A stretch of DNA of 64,000 nucleotides from Paratinospora sagittata (lineage: Eukaryota; Streptophyta; Magnoliopsida; Ranunculales; Menispermaceae). Positions within the stretch are counted from its first letter, which is position 1; each line of letters opens with the position of its first letter. A program made the translations under genes and the position numbers. The stretch lies in contig CM069598.1 in NCBI GenBank assembly GCA_035771175.1, positions 14,570,438 to 14,634,437 of the forward strand, given 5' to 3'. Under the pieces are notes generated by a model that saw only the letters and a program-made list of their open reading frames with translations, had not been told where the DNA came from and ran no database searches. This document shows positions 34,902-45,710 of this stretch, piece by piece.

Positions 34902-37642
34902 TGTCACGACCCACGATACGTGACGTCATGACCGACACGGAACCCCGTGTATACCCTCCTTCGATATGCACGACATCCCGATAAGCCTTCTAATACACTT
35001 CAAAATCCCAAATACACAATAATAAACACATATGGACATAATCAAATAATATTACATTCCCAAAATGTAAGCCATAATTTTTTTTTAAAGTCCACAGTGA
35101 TCAAAAGTACAAAATAATACTTAATAATGATTACAACCCATCTAACTGTTAAGTATACGTATTAGGTGTTCATAGTACAATTTATCAAAATAAACGCGAA
35201 AAAGTACTAACACCTACATCAACCAAAGTTTTGAAAATGCTCCGCAACTAAGCCTTTCCCTTCCCCTTCCTATCCGATCCTGAAAAGATAATAGTGAGGG
35301 GTGAGCTACAGCAAGCCTAGTGAATGTTTTCTACAAGTGGCTACAAACATGTGCATTTATGTAAAACATTGCAAGATTCATTAAAACAGTTTAAACAACT
35401 GGAATGTAAACGAGGTTACATACATGTTCAATATAAGACCTCATGTCATATAAAGACAATGCATATCACTTATGACATGTTCATGCACCTAAACACCTCC
35501 TAGGTAAGAATCGATTCAAGAACATGGGTGCGCGAGACCCATGCCCGAATGACTTCTTACCCGTATTCTAATAGGAATTCCAAGGGCACGTCACTGATTT
35601 ACTATTCATTCCAAACCCTATTTCAGGTTTAGACCAACTACGGCTGCTCCTACCCTTGAAATCCTCTGCAAGGTCCACAACTGGGGATCGCACTAGACTT
35701 CTGGAGTTTCTCGAAGGAAACCCCAACTAGGAGACTCAACCCAAATTGTTTTCCCAACTGACTATGATCAAATAATTTTCATGAGATGTCAAATCATGCA
35801 TACCATAATAATTAAGCATTTAAAACATTTCTATAATAGAATGTCACACATAGAAGACACAAGTAAAGAAACACTCACAATTGATTGGCTAAGTCTAGCC
35901 AATAAAATTTCCAATCCAAGAAAGTACTAGAAGATCCACGAATCACCTCGAGTACTTCAATCACCAATTTGCTTATGTGGCTTACTCAAACCAACCAAGG
36001 TCCCTACATATAACACATGGTCCATACAATACTAAAGATCAGCCAAAGTATGCTAATAACCATGTTGAAACCTAATTCTATAGTCAATTTGAGATTCTAG
36101 CATGGTCATAGTCATGAGTCAACCCATATTGCTCAATTCAACCATATAATCATCAAATTAGACTACACCTAACCCAAATTGAATGCCATAGGTTGATTCC
36201 CATTATCCCAAACACTATAATACAAAACATTTAATCATATTAAGGGTTAATTAGGCTATTCCTCAAGTCAGTTACATCAATTGACTAAGTTCAAGTCAAA
36301 ATCCCCAATTTGGCAATACATAACCTAAGGCCATATTGAACTAAGTCATATCAAATTAACATAGGTTCAAACATTCTAAACTCATGAATCTACTCAAATG
36401 AGGTCCAATTAGATGATTCCCAAGTCAATTTGGTCAATTGACTTGGTTTAGGTCAAAAGCCCTAATTTGGGCAAAATCCCCAATTTACAAATTACATGGG
36501 AATGTCAATTTACATGGCCTAAGCCAAAATTACCCTACAATTAGGTTCCCCCTATTCAAGAAAAATAATTTAGAGTGTCATACATCCATAATTACTCATC
36601 AATTTCATACAAATCACAAGAAATTTGAATAGAAAACCCTAGGTCAAAAACACTAGTTTTAGGTCAAGTATATGAAACCCCTCCAATTTCTTGCTAGAAA
36701 TTGGGGGTTTCACCTCTAGAGTACTCCCCATACACTCTAGGTCAACATATATTAATTTCAAGACCTAATTCCTACTTTGATTTTCCATCACCCTTTCGAA
36801 AAAATCAGTTGCATGCTTGTAAGAGAATGATGGAAGGAAGAAAAATGGAAATGAAATGGTTACCTTGATGATCCTTGAGCAAGAATTCACCCAAAAACCT
36901 CCTTTTTCCCTTCTTTTTCCCTTCTTTTTCTCTCCTCCTCTTCTTTCCCCTTTCTCCTTTCTCCAAGCTCTCTAGCACTCTTGAAGGTGGAAAAATGAGC
37001 AAGTGCGAGAAAATCTCGTTTTGGTTTTATTTATAGAAAAATTTGGGCCCACAACTCAAAATACACTTAAACAAAATGAACAATTTTTTTTTCTGCAGCA
37101 ATTACTTCTACTTAGATACTCAATTTTATGAAAATGACTCATCAAATTAACATCTTAACCGTTCAAAGGTTTTATGAATTAGGTATCAACATTATGGTAA
37201 AATATCAGCTGAATCCAACGGTGGGATTTCGAGATCCAACCGTTTGATCAAAATTGCGCAAGAAAATCCGTAAATCCAAAAAATAGTGTTTGGAGCTTTA
37301 TAACTCACAGTAGACAACTTCGATCAAGATCTTCACCGTTCATAATAAATATCTATCAGAGAAGAATATGCTGAAAAAATTATAGCTCAATCGGACTATA
37401 GATCTAGGAGATCAAGTTATTGATGTAATTGGTAACATAAATTTCTTCCTCCATAGAGCGAACTCCACTGATCCAAAACACCGTTTTCGACACGTTTTGA
37501 CGTCGAACGAGTCTCCGATCATTCCAAAACTTCATGCAAAGGCACTTGAACCAACGCGCATCGAGCATCATATAGGTATACATACACGTATACGGGTACT
37601 CTACGAGTCAAAATGGCGTCATCCTAAGGTACGAGTGTTACA
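34902..37642 (-). mobile_element. Solo LTR of a gypsy-type retrotransposon, 2741 bp
   Basis: It starts TGTCACGACCC and ends GAGTGTTACA, and is flanked by identical 5-bp duplications AATAA (34897-34901 and 37643-37647). No gag or pol is inside. On the minus strand a CTATAAATAAAA TATA box lies at plus positions 37022-37033, and the CACTAGGCTTGC...GTAGCTCACCCC motif (about 35290-35325) follows it, so the LTR points to the minus strand. The length and motif suggest a Del/Tekay-type LTR. It interrupts the integrase of element C. A solo LTR is what remains after recombination between the two LTRs of a full element. Confidence 0.85.
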
Positions 37643-37647
37643 AATAA

Positions 37648-38865
37648 GGTTTTATTCCTGCGTTTAACAATACCATTTTGTTGCGGGGTACCTAGGATGG
37701 TTAGCTGACGTGCGATACCCTTTCCATTACAAAATCTTTAAACTGGTCGGAAAGATATTCACGACCTCGATCCGTTCTCAACGCTTTGACATTTTTATCT
37801 TGCTGATTCTCCACTAGCGATACATATTGTTTGAAGCAATCCAATGCTTATGATTTATGGGATATTAAATATATATCCAAAATGTGAGAAATCATCAATA
37901 AATGTGATGAAATAAGTAGCACCATGTCTTGCTCTAACACTCATTGGACCACAAATATCATAATGAATCAATTGTAATAGTTGTTCTGCTCTTAAAGCTC
38001 TACCAAAAGGTTTTCTGGTAGCTTTACCAGCCAAACAATGAGAACAAATAGGCAAGTTAATTCTCGTTAGAGAGCCTAATATACCCTCTTGAGCTAATCT
38101 GTTCATTCTTTCTTGCCCATTATGTCTTAATCTAGCATGCCAAACATTCACATCTATAACAAAATTAGAAGAAGCTGAAACATAAGAGAGAACTGAATTA
38201 ACAGTAGAATTTAAACATTCAGTATCCAAAATGATAAAACCATCAACAATTTGTCCAAAACCATAAAACTGAGTTCCCAATTGCAAAACAACACCATCAT
38301 TACTAAAGTTCAAATTGAAACCCAAACTAATAAGGACTACTACAGAAATCAAACTCCTTCTAATGTTCGGTGCATAGAGGACATCATGAAGGAACAAAAT
38401 TTTCCCACCACGCAACACCAGCTTGCATGTTCCAATCCCACGAACGACTACCTTGTTGTTGTTCCCTACGAATATCCATCGAGCTCCTACTAGAATCTGA
38501 CGATAATCTACCGAAGCTCCTCGGTCTTTCGCTATGTGGTCTGTTGCTCCTGAGTCAATGATCCACATAGGATGTGATTTAGTAAGCAAGCAACGACTGG
38601 AAACATAACATTTAGAAAAAATAGTTAAAAATACCTTCTCCTTTTTTGGTTCAGTGCATTCCCTTGCAAAATGCCCATTGTTTTCACAATTGTAGCATTT
38701 GATGTCTTTCTTGTCTTTCTGCCTACCTCTACGCCTGCCTCTTTTGCAGCGGTTGTAGTCAAGTTTCTTGATCTTTCCTGTGGGTGCCAGATTGCTTTTC
38801 TTGTAGTTCCTTTCGAACTTACTGTTTCCCTTTTTACTTGGAACCAAAAATAGAAACTTCAACAA
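37648..38865 (-). pseudogene. Copia C pol, first part (zinc knuckle, protease, GAG-pre-integrase, integrase N-terminal part)
   Basis: A long open frame (38865-37855) encodes, in order, the knuckle CYNCENNGHFAREC (CX2CX4HX4C), the protease active site WIIDSGATDH, a GAG-pre-integrase WHARLRHN...CSHCLAGK zinc-binding module and the integrase core start HYDICGPM with a downstream FIDDFS motif. The frame then shifts. A further integrase piece with an LRTDRG-like motif runs to about 37650, where the solo LTR insertion cuts it. The protease DSGA triad is intact. Confidence 0.85.
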
Positions 38866-39468
38866 CTAGTGAATGAGTAGAGGTCTTAGTTGCTTCAACG
38901 CGCTCAGCCTTCAACTCAACATGACAAGCAATATCATCAAAAGTCTTGATATTGTCGTTATGTGTTAGAGTTACTTTTAGATGCTCCCAATTCTGTGGAA
39001 GGGAACAGATGACAACGTTGACTTGTTGTTCATCCGTGAGAACATGCCCAGCACTGTTCAATGTTGTTTGATCGTGTGATGCTGACTCTTCACATAGGTG
39101 TCAAACTTAATGGTCAACTAACGTAGCTTTGTTGCTGATGTCATCCCAAATTTATCATTCAAAGCAATCCACATTTCTTGAGCGGTCTCATACTGCTCAA
39201 ACTGGCATAGTAAGACGTCTTGCATGCTGCTAAGCATAGTGATGCGAGCTATGCTATTCTTGCGTTTCCATATTTGAAACGCTTCCAAGTCCTTCTTGTG
39301 TTGAGCAGTTGTCCCACACTCTGGTTCAAACATGGTGTGGGTGAGAGTTTCAGGGGCCTTTTACTCCAAAATAAATTGAACTCTTCGATGCCACATATCG
39401 AAGTTGTCTCCGTTCAATTTCTCTCTTTTATTCAGAGCAGCAATAATGTTTTTCGAAGCAAAAGACAT
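38834..39468 (-). pseudogene. Copia C gag
   Basis: The start codon is at 39468-39466 (MSFASKNIIAALNKREKLNG). An in-frame stop follows after about 35 codons, and a frame change occurs near 39110. Motifs include FQIWKRKNSIA, YETAQEMWIALND, and in the last third LPQNWEHLKVTLTHND with KTFDDIACHVELKAER, typical of the copia Gag (UBN2) domain. The C-terminal end overlaps the knuckle-bearing frame. Confidence 0.8.
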
Positions 39469-39934
39469 TTCTATTAAAAGAATAGTAATAACATCAAGTT
39501 TAGAACATAAAACATGTATCAATTAATGTATCGCACAACATTATAACTTAGATTTGCGACCGAAAATTTCATTAAATAGACAAACAAGTGGATTAAAGAA
39601 TAAGATCGAAAGCTCACTTAGTTTCACAATGATCGCTTACTTCTTTAATAAACTTATTTAACATTTAATTAATTTTGCCCAAATTAAAAAAAAATAGAAA
39701 ATGCAAAAAAAAAAATATAGGCATTTCTTTTTCCCACTGTAAGATCATAATAGAATTATGTATATCATAGTCTAAATGATGCATTAAAATAAATAAATGA
39801 ATTTTATTGCACATAACATATAACAAGGTTCAATTGCATAATTCTATCACTAGAAACATCATAAGATATTTTAAGCAAGTGCACTTTATTTACATTAGAC
39901 TCTTGACTTATGTAGTAAGATTGAAATAGGACTC

Positions 39935-40420
39935 CTAAAATGACATTGTTTTTGTGAATGCATCTATCGCATTCTTCGCCATATTCCTTGCATGACGGTC
40001 TAAGAACGACGGTGTACCCGTTTCTGAAAGATAGCGCATTCCACTTGCACTTCTCTTGTTCGGGTGCTTTGACAATATCAAAGATCGCCTTACATACTCA
40101 GCAATATGACACTCTTCTTCTTGCAGGCGCATTTTGTGCCACTCTGCCTTTTTAAGTTCCTCAACAATCTTCATAAAATTAAATAAGTTGAAACTTTCAT
40201 TTATTTTGTCAACATACTCTCTCAATTCTTCAGTGATGGAGTCAAGAAGAACCCGGCTGCGGTCTTCTATATCTAGGACCACGCCCATGCAAAGAAGTTT
40301 CCAAATCATAAAATTGATTTGGCTAATGTGTTCTGATAAGGTATGTTCCAGGTTCATCTTGTACTCTTGAAAGGCGTAGTACAAGGTGTAAACACCATTA
40401 GCATCTAGATCCCGTTCCAT
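39935..40420 (-). CDS. Extra gag-like ORF upstream of gag in copia element C
   Basis: An uninterrupted minus-strand frame of about 161 codons starts at ATG 40420-40418 (MERDLDANGVYTLYYAFQEY). The stretch LEHTLSEHISQINFMIWKL followed by a DRSRVLLDSITEELREYVDK segment has the layout of the UBN2/Gag core (oligomerising helices). The second half, rich in Glu, Lys and Arg, is helical and then basic, without a zinc knuckle. A standard gag lies just downstream at 39468, so this element carried two gag-like frames. It may be an added ORF or the trace of a second element. Unlike the rest of the element it has no stop. Confidence 0.5.
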   Translation of the reverse strand: MERDLDANGVYTLYYAFQEYKMNLEHTLSEHISQINFMIWKLLCMGVVLDIEDRSRVLLDSITEELREYVDKINESFNLFNFMKIVEELKKAEWHKMRLQEEECHIAEYVRRSLILSKHPNKRSASGMRYLSETGTPSFLDRHARNMAKNAIDAFTKTMSF

Positions 40421-40522
40421 ATCTATAGTAAAATAAAAATGAATAAATATGAGTCTAATGTGATTTTGATATACAAGTCCAAATTGTTGATTTCTAATCG
40501 TACAGATGTTAAGATCAGGCAA

Positions 40523-41592
40523 AAATGACCTTGGTCTCAGTTCAACAATTTTTATAATAATGTGTCTATGAGCTTCATCTTAACTCATCAATTATGAATG
40601 ATTTAGATCTAATTTAAGAATATTATGATAGATCTATGGTTATTGTGAGTTTCTATCTAATAAGACCGTACAGATTGAAAGATCTCAAAAAATGAGGTTA
40701 GGTCACTGTTCAATACTTTCTTCATTTTAACGCATCAAATCATGTACAATCCAAATTTAATCTCAATTTTTTTTCTTGAAAAAACGGTTCAACCGGTTTG
40801 GACCAAACTGCTCTGTTCGGGTCAGGTCGGACCTGGTTTGGACCCTATTTGGGTCGGGTCTGACCCGATTGGTCTATTTTTTTTTTTAAATCTTCTTCTT
40901 GCCCACGTTGTAGAAACGTGGGGTTGTTGGTTCTGCATAAGACGGAACCAACATCCCACACGACGGCTCCTGAATAGGATCTCTGTAACCAGAGATACTT
41001 TGGCAACGGGCAATTACGTCTGCGGTCCAATAGTGACTGCCGTGAAACTTTTTATTTTTTATTTTTTTATTTTAACAACCCCTGTAAGTGTTGTACATCT
41101 TATTGGTGACCCAAATCTAATTGCCACGTGATTCAGCGGTGATTGATTCTTTTATTGGCAGCTTGGTCGCTGGCATTTTGGACTTTTGGTGATGATCCAC
41201 CGATGTCAATATTCAGCCATTAATATGTAAAATAATAATACAATCTCTATTTCTTCTAAAATAAAACCCAAAAAATAATAATATAATAAAACCCATAAAA
41301 GCTTGCACTTATTTCACAAAGATTGGAAATTCTTCATGTTCTATCACACGACATCCATCACGAATTAACATATATATTTTAATAATTGAATGATAAAACT
41401 CACAATAAAATACAATGGCTATAAACCAACCAAAACGCTGATGGTATCATCATAAAAAAAAATTCATCCAAACATGATCTCACAAAAGTGGTTCTTCCTT
41501 TTAAACTTTCGACAAAAGCATACATGCGTCAAAAAAAGGAAAAACATGCAATTAACACAGATACAAGAACATCATATTTGCTCTGACACCAA
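40523..41592 (-). other. Leader of copia element C and primer binding site
   Basis: This is non-coding leader. The primer binding site is at 41580-41591 (minus strand TGGTGTCAGAGC, one base away from the usual TGGTATCAGAGC). Direct repeats of a GGGTCGGGTC-type motif occur near 40815-40875. The part 41078-41592 is duplicated at 30653-31171. Confidence 0.65.
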
Positions 41593-41705
41593 TGTAAGAT
41601 TTAAATAGTCTATCTATGAATAAACATTAGATAGAGGAATGCGGAAGCGTTATCGAACGTTTTGATATCTGAAGTAGGTGCATGGTAAGATCCGAAGTAC
41701 GGTAG

Positions 41706-42348
41706 TGTTAGGAATTTTGGTTCTACAATGAGAATTCAAATTCCACTCCAAGATCACACTATTAGAAATATCAACAATAAAAAAGTACAAGAAACAAAGA
41801 AGAATCACAACACAAGGATTTACGTAAAAAACTCCAAAATCGGAGAAAAACCACAGGCTGTCAAAGACAACTTCACTATGTGAAAAATTATTACAATCAC
41901 ATAGACATACCACCCAACCCAAAACCCCTTACATCCAATACACTCTCTAGTCTAATGATTACACAAAGATAAGAGAATCAAGAAGAAGCCAAAATACCTT
42001 CCTCACTAAAGGATTTCAAATGCTTCTCTTGGGTTGCTAAGAGTTGCAACTCTGGGTTACTTGAATGAAATACAAAGCATGATATTTATAGGTGAAATGA
42101 TATTCTTTGAGGTGAATCAAGTCAATCACTTCAAGACAAATGTTCACAACCACCCCATGACTTTTGCTTACATTTGTCTCTAATAATTGAAACATCCAAT
42201 CACTTCAAGACAAAAGTTCATAACCACCCCATGACTTTTACTCACATTTGTCTATAATAATTGAACCCAATTAATGTCCACCACCAACTCTACCAAACAT
42301 CACCACTAACCTCATAAAATAATATTTTATTAGGCCAACAATTTAACA
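41706..42348 (-). repeat. 3' LTR of the TR-GAG element (two 74-bp units)
   Basis: It is 643 bp. It contains two copies of a 74-bp unit with CAATCACTTCAAGACAAA (from about 42123 and 42197), against three in the partner LTR. Confidence 0.85.
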
Positions 42349-42722
42349 AATCTCCACCTTAGCCAAAAAAAAAAAATTTTATCCATTTCTTCAAGCTTTA
42401 GTCACACCTTGTCTTTGTTCACTACCACAATTCTCAAATCAAAGAATCAACATATTCCACCATAAAAAAGTATACACACTTAGAATACTAAAATATTCTA
42501 AGAATTTCACATCGGCACATGTCGAACAATCTTGCTGAAAATTATGGTGCAACTCTCATGTTTGGCTTACTTGAGAGTTCTTCAGCCATCGACACCATTC
42601 CACCACACAACTTGCATCAATGCCAAACCAATGCCCATGTGCAATTTTGGGGACCCACTAGCACTAACACATCCTCTTTCATGACAAATAGCAACATGTC
42701 ATGAAGATGTACGTACCCCTTC

Positions 42723-43518
42723 TCAGAGAAAATCTGAGACATCTTCAATGGTCACAGTGTTAACCTCAGGAGATGACTTGGAGCTACTAGCTGAACTTGC
42801 TCCACCTTTTTGACAATCTTTCTTTATGTGTCTCGATTGTCCACACGTCCAGCAAACTTTCTTCATGGAGTTCTTCTTCCTCTTTCCACTTTCAGCAACT
42901 GGTGCGGATTCTTCAGATGAAAATTTATTTTCTCCGCCAAGCTTTCTCTCTTCAGAAATGAGAGTATTAGTGATCTTTGAAAAGATCACTATCTCCTTCC
43001 CATACGTCAAGATAGGCTTCATGTGCTCAAATGAAGATGAAAGAGACAAGATAAGCCATAAAGCTTTAACTTCATCTTCAATGGTCACTCCAATAGATTC
43101 CGATTCAAAGACGATTTTGTTGAGAACACTTAGATGATCTGAGATTTTTGTACCTTCTTGCATACGTAGTGTATGGATTTTTTTTTTCAGGTACACACGA
43201 TTTGAGATGCTTTTTGTTTCATACAATTCTTCAAGCGTTTCCCAAAGCTCTTTGGCTTTTGATATTCGATGCACGTTTGCGAGAATATTTTTTTACCAAA
43301 CATAGCCTTATTCCACTTGCAGCTCTCAAATCTAATTCTTCCCAAGCCTCGTCACTCATACCAGATTTTTCAGAATCCTTGCTGGAAGCAGTGGTTGATT
43401 TGCCTTTCAACACCTTGTATACACCAGATTGGATTAATAAATCTTTGACTTGAATTTGCCACAAGCCAAAATTAATCCTCCCATCAAACTTCTCAATTTC
43501 AAACTTAATTGCTGACAT
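42723..43518 (-). pseudogene. Gag of the TR-GAG element (one frameshift)
   Basis: The start is at ATG 43518-43516 (MSAIKFEIEKFDGRINFGLW). The copia Gag core follows with AKELWETLEELYETKSISNR and MQEGTKISDHLSVLNKIV. A zinc knuckle CWTCGQSRHIKKDC (CX2CX4HX4C) lies near the C-terminus, followed by a Ser-rich tail ending VSDFL. The frame shifts once, near 43290, at a run of seven A (T on the plus strand), where a slip of one base would account for it. Otherwise no stop is seen. There is no protease, integrase or reverse transcriptase. Confidence 0.8.
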
Positions 43519-43550
43519 TCTTATTCAGTGAACTTGGCTCTGATACCACT

Positions 43551-44268
43551 TGTTAGGAATTTTGGCTCTCCAATGAGAATTCAAATTCCACTCCAAGATC
43601 ACACTATTAGAAATATCAACAATAAAAGAAATACAAGAAACAAAGAAGAATCACAACACAAGGATTTACGTGAAAATCTCCAAAATCAGAGAAAAACCAC
43701 GGGCTATCAAAGACAAATTCACCATGTGAAAAATTATTACAATCACATAGACATATCACTCAACCTAAAACCCCTTACACCCAATACACTCACTAATCTA
43801 ATGATTACACAAAGATAAAAGAATCAAGAAGAAGCCAAAATACCTTCCTCACTAAAGGATTTCAAATGCTTGTCTTGGGTTGCTAAGAGTTGCAACTCTG
43901 GGTTACTTGAATGAAATACAAAGCATGATATTTATAGGTGAAATGGTATTCTTTGAGGTGAACCATGTCAATCACTTCAAGACAAATGTTCACAACCAGC
44001 CCATGACTTTTGCTTACATTTGTCTCTAATAATTGAAACATCCAATCACTTCAAGACAAATGTTCACAACCACCCCATGACTTTTGCTCACATTTGTCTC
44101 TAATAATTGAAACATACAATCACTTCAAGACAAAAGTTAACAACCACCCCATGACTTTTGCTCATATTTGTTTACAATAATTGAACCCAATTAATGTCCA
44201 CCACCAACTCTACCTAACATCACTACTAACCTCATAAAATAATATTTTATTAAGCCAATAATTCAACA
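43551..44268 (-). repeat. 5' LTR of the TR-GAG element (three 74-bp units)
   Basis: It is 718 bp. The 74-bp units start at about 43969, 44043 and 44117. Apart from the extra unit the LTR is very similar to 41706-42348. Confidence 0.85.
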
Positions 44269-44596
44269 GGTAGGACGATCCCGAACCAAAAATCCACAAC
44301 TAAAATACGAATGATCACAATCACAAGTCGTTGGCCTTTTTAGTTTTCACCAAAAACTCTCCAAATGCCTATCTTAACTTTTAGATTATTAAGAGTAGAC
44401 TTTTTCTCTCTAGACGTTATCTCTTATATAAGATAACCATTTATCCCATATCTCATGGGAAAGTGATACAATAAGTATCTCACTCTCGCTATTGGAGATC
44501 ACTTAAAAATGGGATGAGATAAAGGAAACGTCTTTATCTTATTAATGCTTTGTGGGACCCATTTTATGGATCCACATGAATCAAAGATTTCCAACA

Positions 44597-45127
44597 CTTC
44601 CAAAAGTGCCAATGCCATCCGCGTCAATTGCCAAAAATTGATATTTAAACATGTTCAATCACTATGGCTGCTACCAATTCATGAGTTTTTGAAACCCATA
44701 TTATAAGGTTTGTGAGTAGTCACATCGTCAACAGGAAGGCCATGGTGCTTCAATTACGTTGACGGTTATGTACACCAAAAACCATGAACAAAGTGCTCTA
44801 TTCCCACATGCCAGTTCGTGAAGTTATTCAATTCGGGATGAAAAATGGTAAGCCAAATTGTTTGAACAAACCTAGAAAATTACAAAATTTTCATAAAACT
44901 CATATTGACTAGAGTCACTAAAAGAAATCGAAATTTAAATTCAACTATAAAATTATCCAATTAGCATCATAAGAAATTAAAACATTTAAACATTTATGAA
45001 ATGTGCCACACAACACAATCCATAGCATGCAAAAACGTCTTACCAAATAGCACGTAGGTAGAACAAAGAACAAGAAATTGTACACGCAATCAGTCATCCA
45101 AATCACATGGCGATTCCGTAGTTGTCT
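44597..45127. other. Spacer between copia elements C and A
   Basis: About 530 bp separate the end of element C's 5' LTR from the truncated gag of element A. No motif was recognised. The 5' LTR, leader and first part of gag of element A are missing here. Confidence 0.5.
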
Positions 45128-45705
45128 TAAGATTGTTGGTCAAGGTGCTGAATGAAGACGAACCTGAACTGAGAGATGATGAGATTGACAAACATGTCAA
45201 TACTGCAATTCAAGCATGGGGACACTCTGATTTTCTATGCAATAATTACATTCTGAATGGGTTGAAAAATACACTGTATAATGTGTATAGTACAGTTCGT
45301 ACTGCAAAGGAACTCTGGAATTCTTTGGATAAAAATACAAGACTGAAGATGCTGGCTATAAGAAATTTGTGGTCAGTAGGTTCCTTGATTACAAGATGGT
45401 GGACTCAAAGACTATGTTGGATCAAGTTCAAGAGTTCCAGATTATTCTCCATGAGATTCATGCAGAGAGAATGTCTTTGAGTGAATTTTTTCAAGTGGCT
45501 GCAATTATTGAGAAGTTGTCACCTACTTGAAAAGATTTCAAGAACTATCTCAAGCACAAGCATAAGGAGATGGGACTTGAGGACCTTATTGTCAGATTGC
45601 GGATTGAACAAGACACTAAGATTCATGACAAGAAAACTAGAGACCGTGCAGAGCCTAAAGTTAACCTTGTGGAGGGAAAACACACCAAGAACAAGAAGCG
45701 CAAGC
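45128..45705 (+). pseudogene. Copia A gag, N-terminally truncated
   Basis: It begins within Gag (EDEPELRDDEIDKHVNTAIQ). LKNTLYNVYSTVRTAKELWN is typical of the copia UBN2 domain. Frame changes occur near 45345 and 45480, and a stop near 45530 (codon before KDFKNYLKHK). It reaches a Lys-rich EGKHTKNKKRKH stretch where the palindromic element interrupts it. The zinc knuckle follows after the insertion. Confidence 0.75.
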
Positions 45706-45710
45706 ACACT

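Larger units (their letters stand above)
41706..44268 (-). mobile_element. Complete TR-GAG element: two LTRs, Gag only, no pol
   Basis: This 2563-bp element is flanked by GGTAG duplications. The LTRs are 41706-42348 and 43551-44268, both beginning TGTTAGGAATTTTGG and ending in a CAA(C/T)A..CAACA-type TG...CA boundary. On the minus strand a standard TGGTATCAGAGC primer site (43548-43537) follows the 5' LTR. A purine-rich AAGGTGGAGATT precedes the 3' LTR. The 1.2-kb interior encodes only Gag. This is the definition of TR-GAG elements, which depend on a full-length copia for protease, reverse transcriptase and integrase. It is much younger than its host element. Confidence 0.85.
31172..44596 (-). 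mobile_element. Copia element C, nearly full length, with two nested insertions
   Basis: On the minus strand: 5' LTR (44596-41593, split), primer binding site, leader, an extra gag-like ORF, gag, zinc knuckle, protease, integrase (split), reverse transcriptase, RNase H, a non-coding tail of about 1.1 kb, purine-rich tract and 3' LTR (31604-31172). Removing the two insertions and their target duplications leaves about 8.1 kb with LTRs of 433 and 436 bp. Stops and frameshifts occur in most domains, so it is inactive. The two insertions, being inside, are younger. Confidence 0.85.
41593..44596 (-). repeat. 5' LTR of copia element C, split by a TR-GAG insertion
   Basis: LTR sequence is present at 41593-41705 and 44269-44596. 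It runs TGTAAGATTTAAATAG to TTTCCAACA and matches 31172-31604. The interruption lies at GGTAG, duplicated at 41701-41705 and 44269-44273. Confidence 0.85.

Noticed and set aside
31172..44596. Two independent copia elements facing the same way instead of one element
   Set aside because: The LTRs match in length (433 and 436 bp) once the insertion is removed, and the domains between them run in a single complete copia order.
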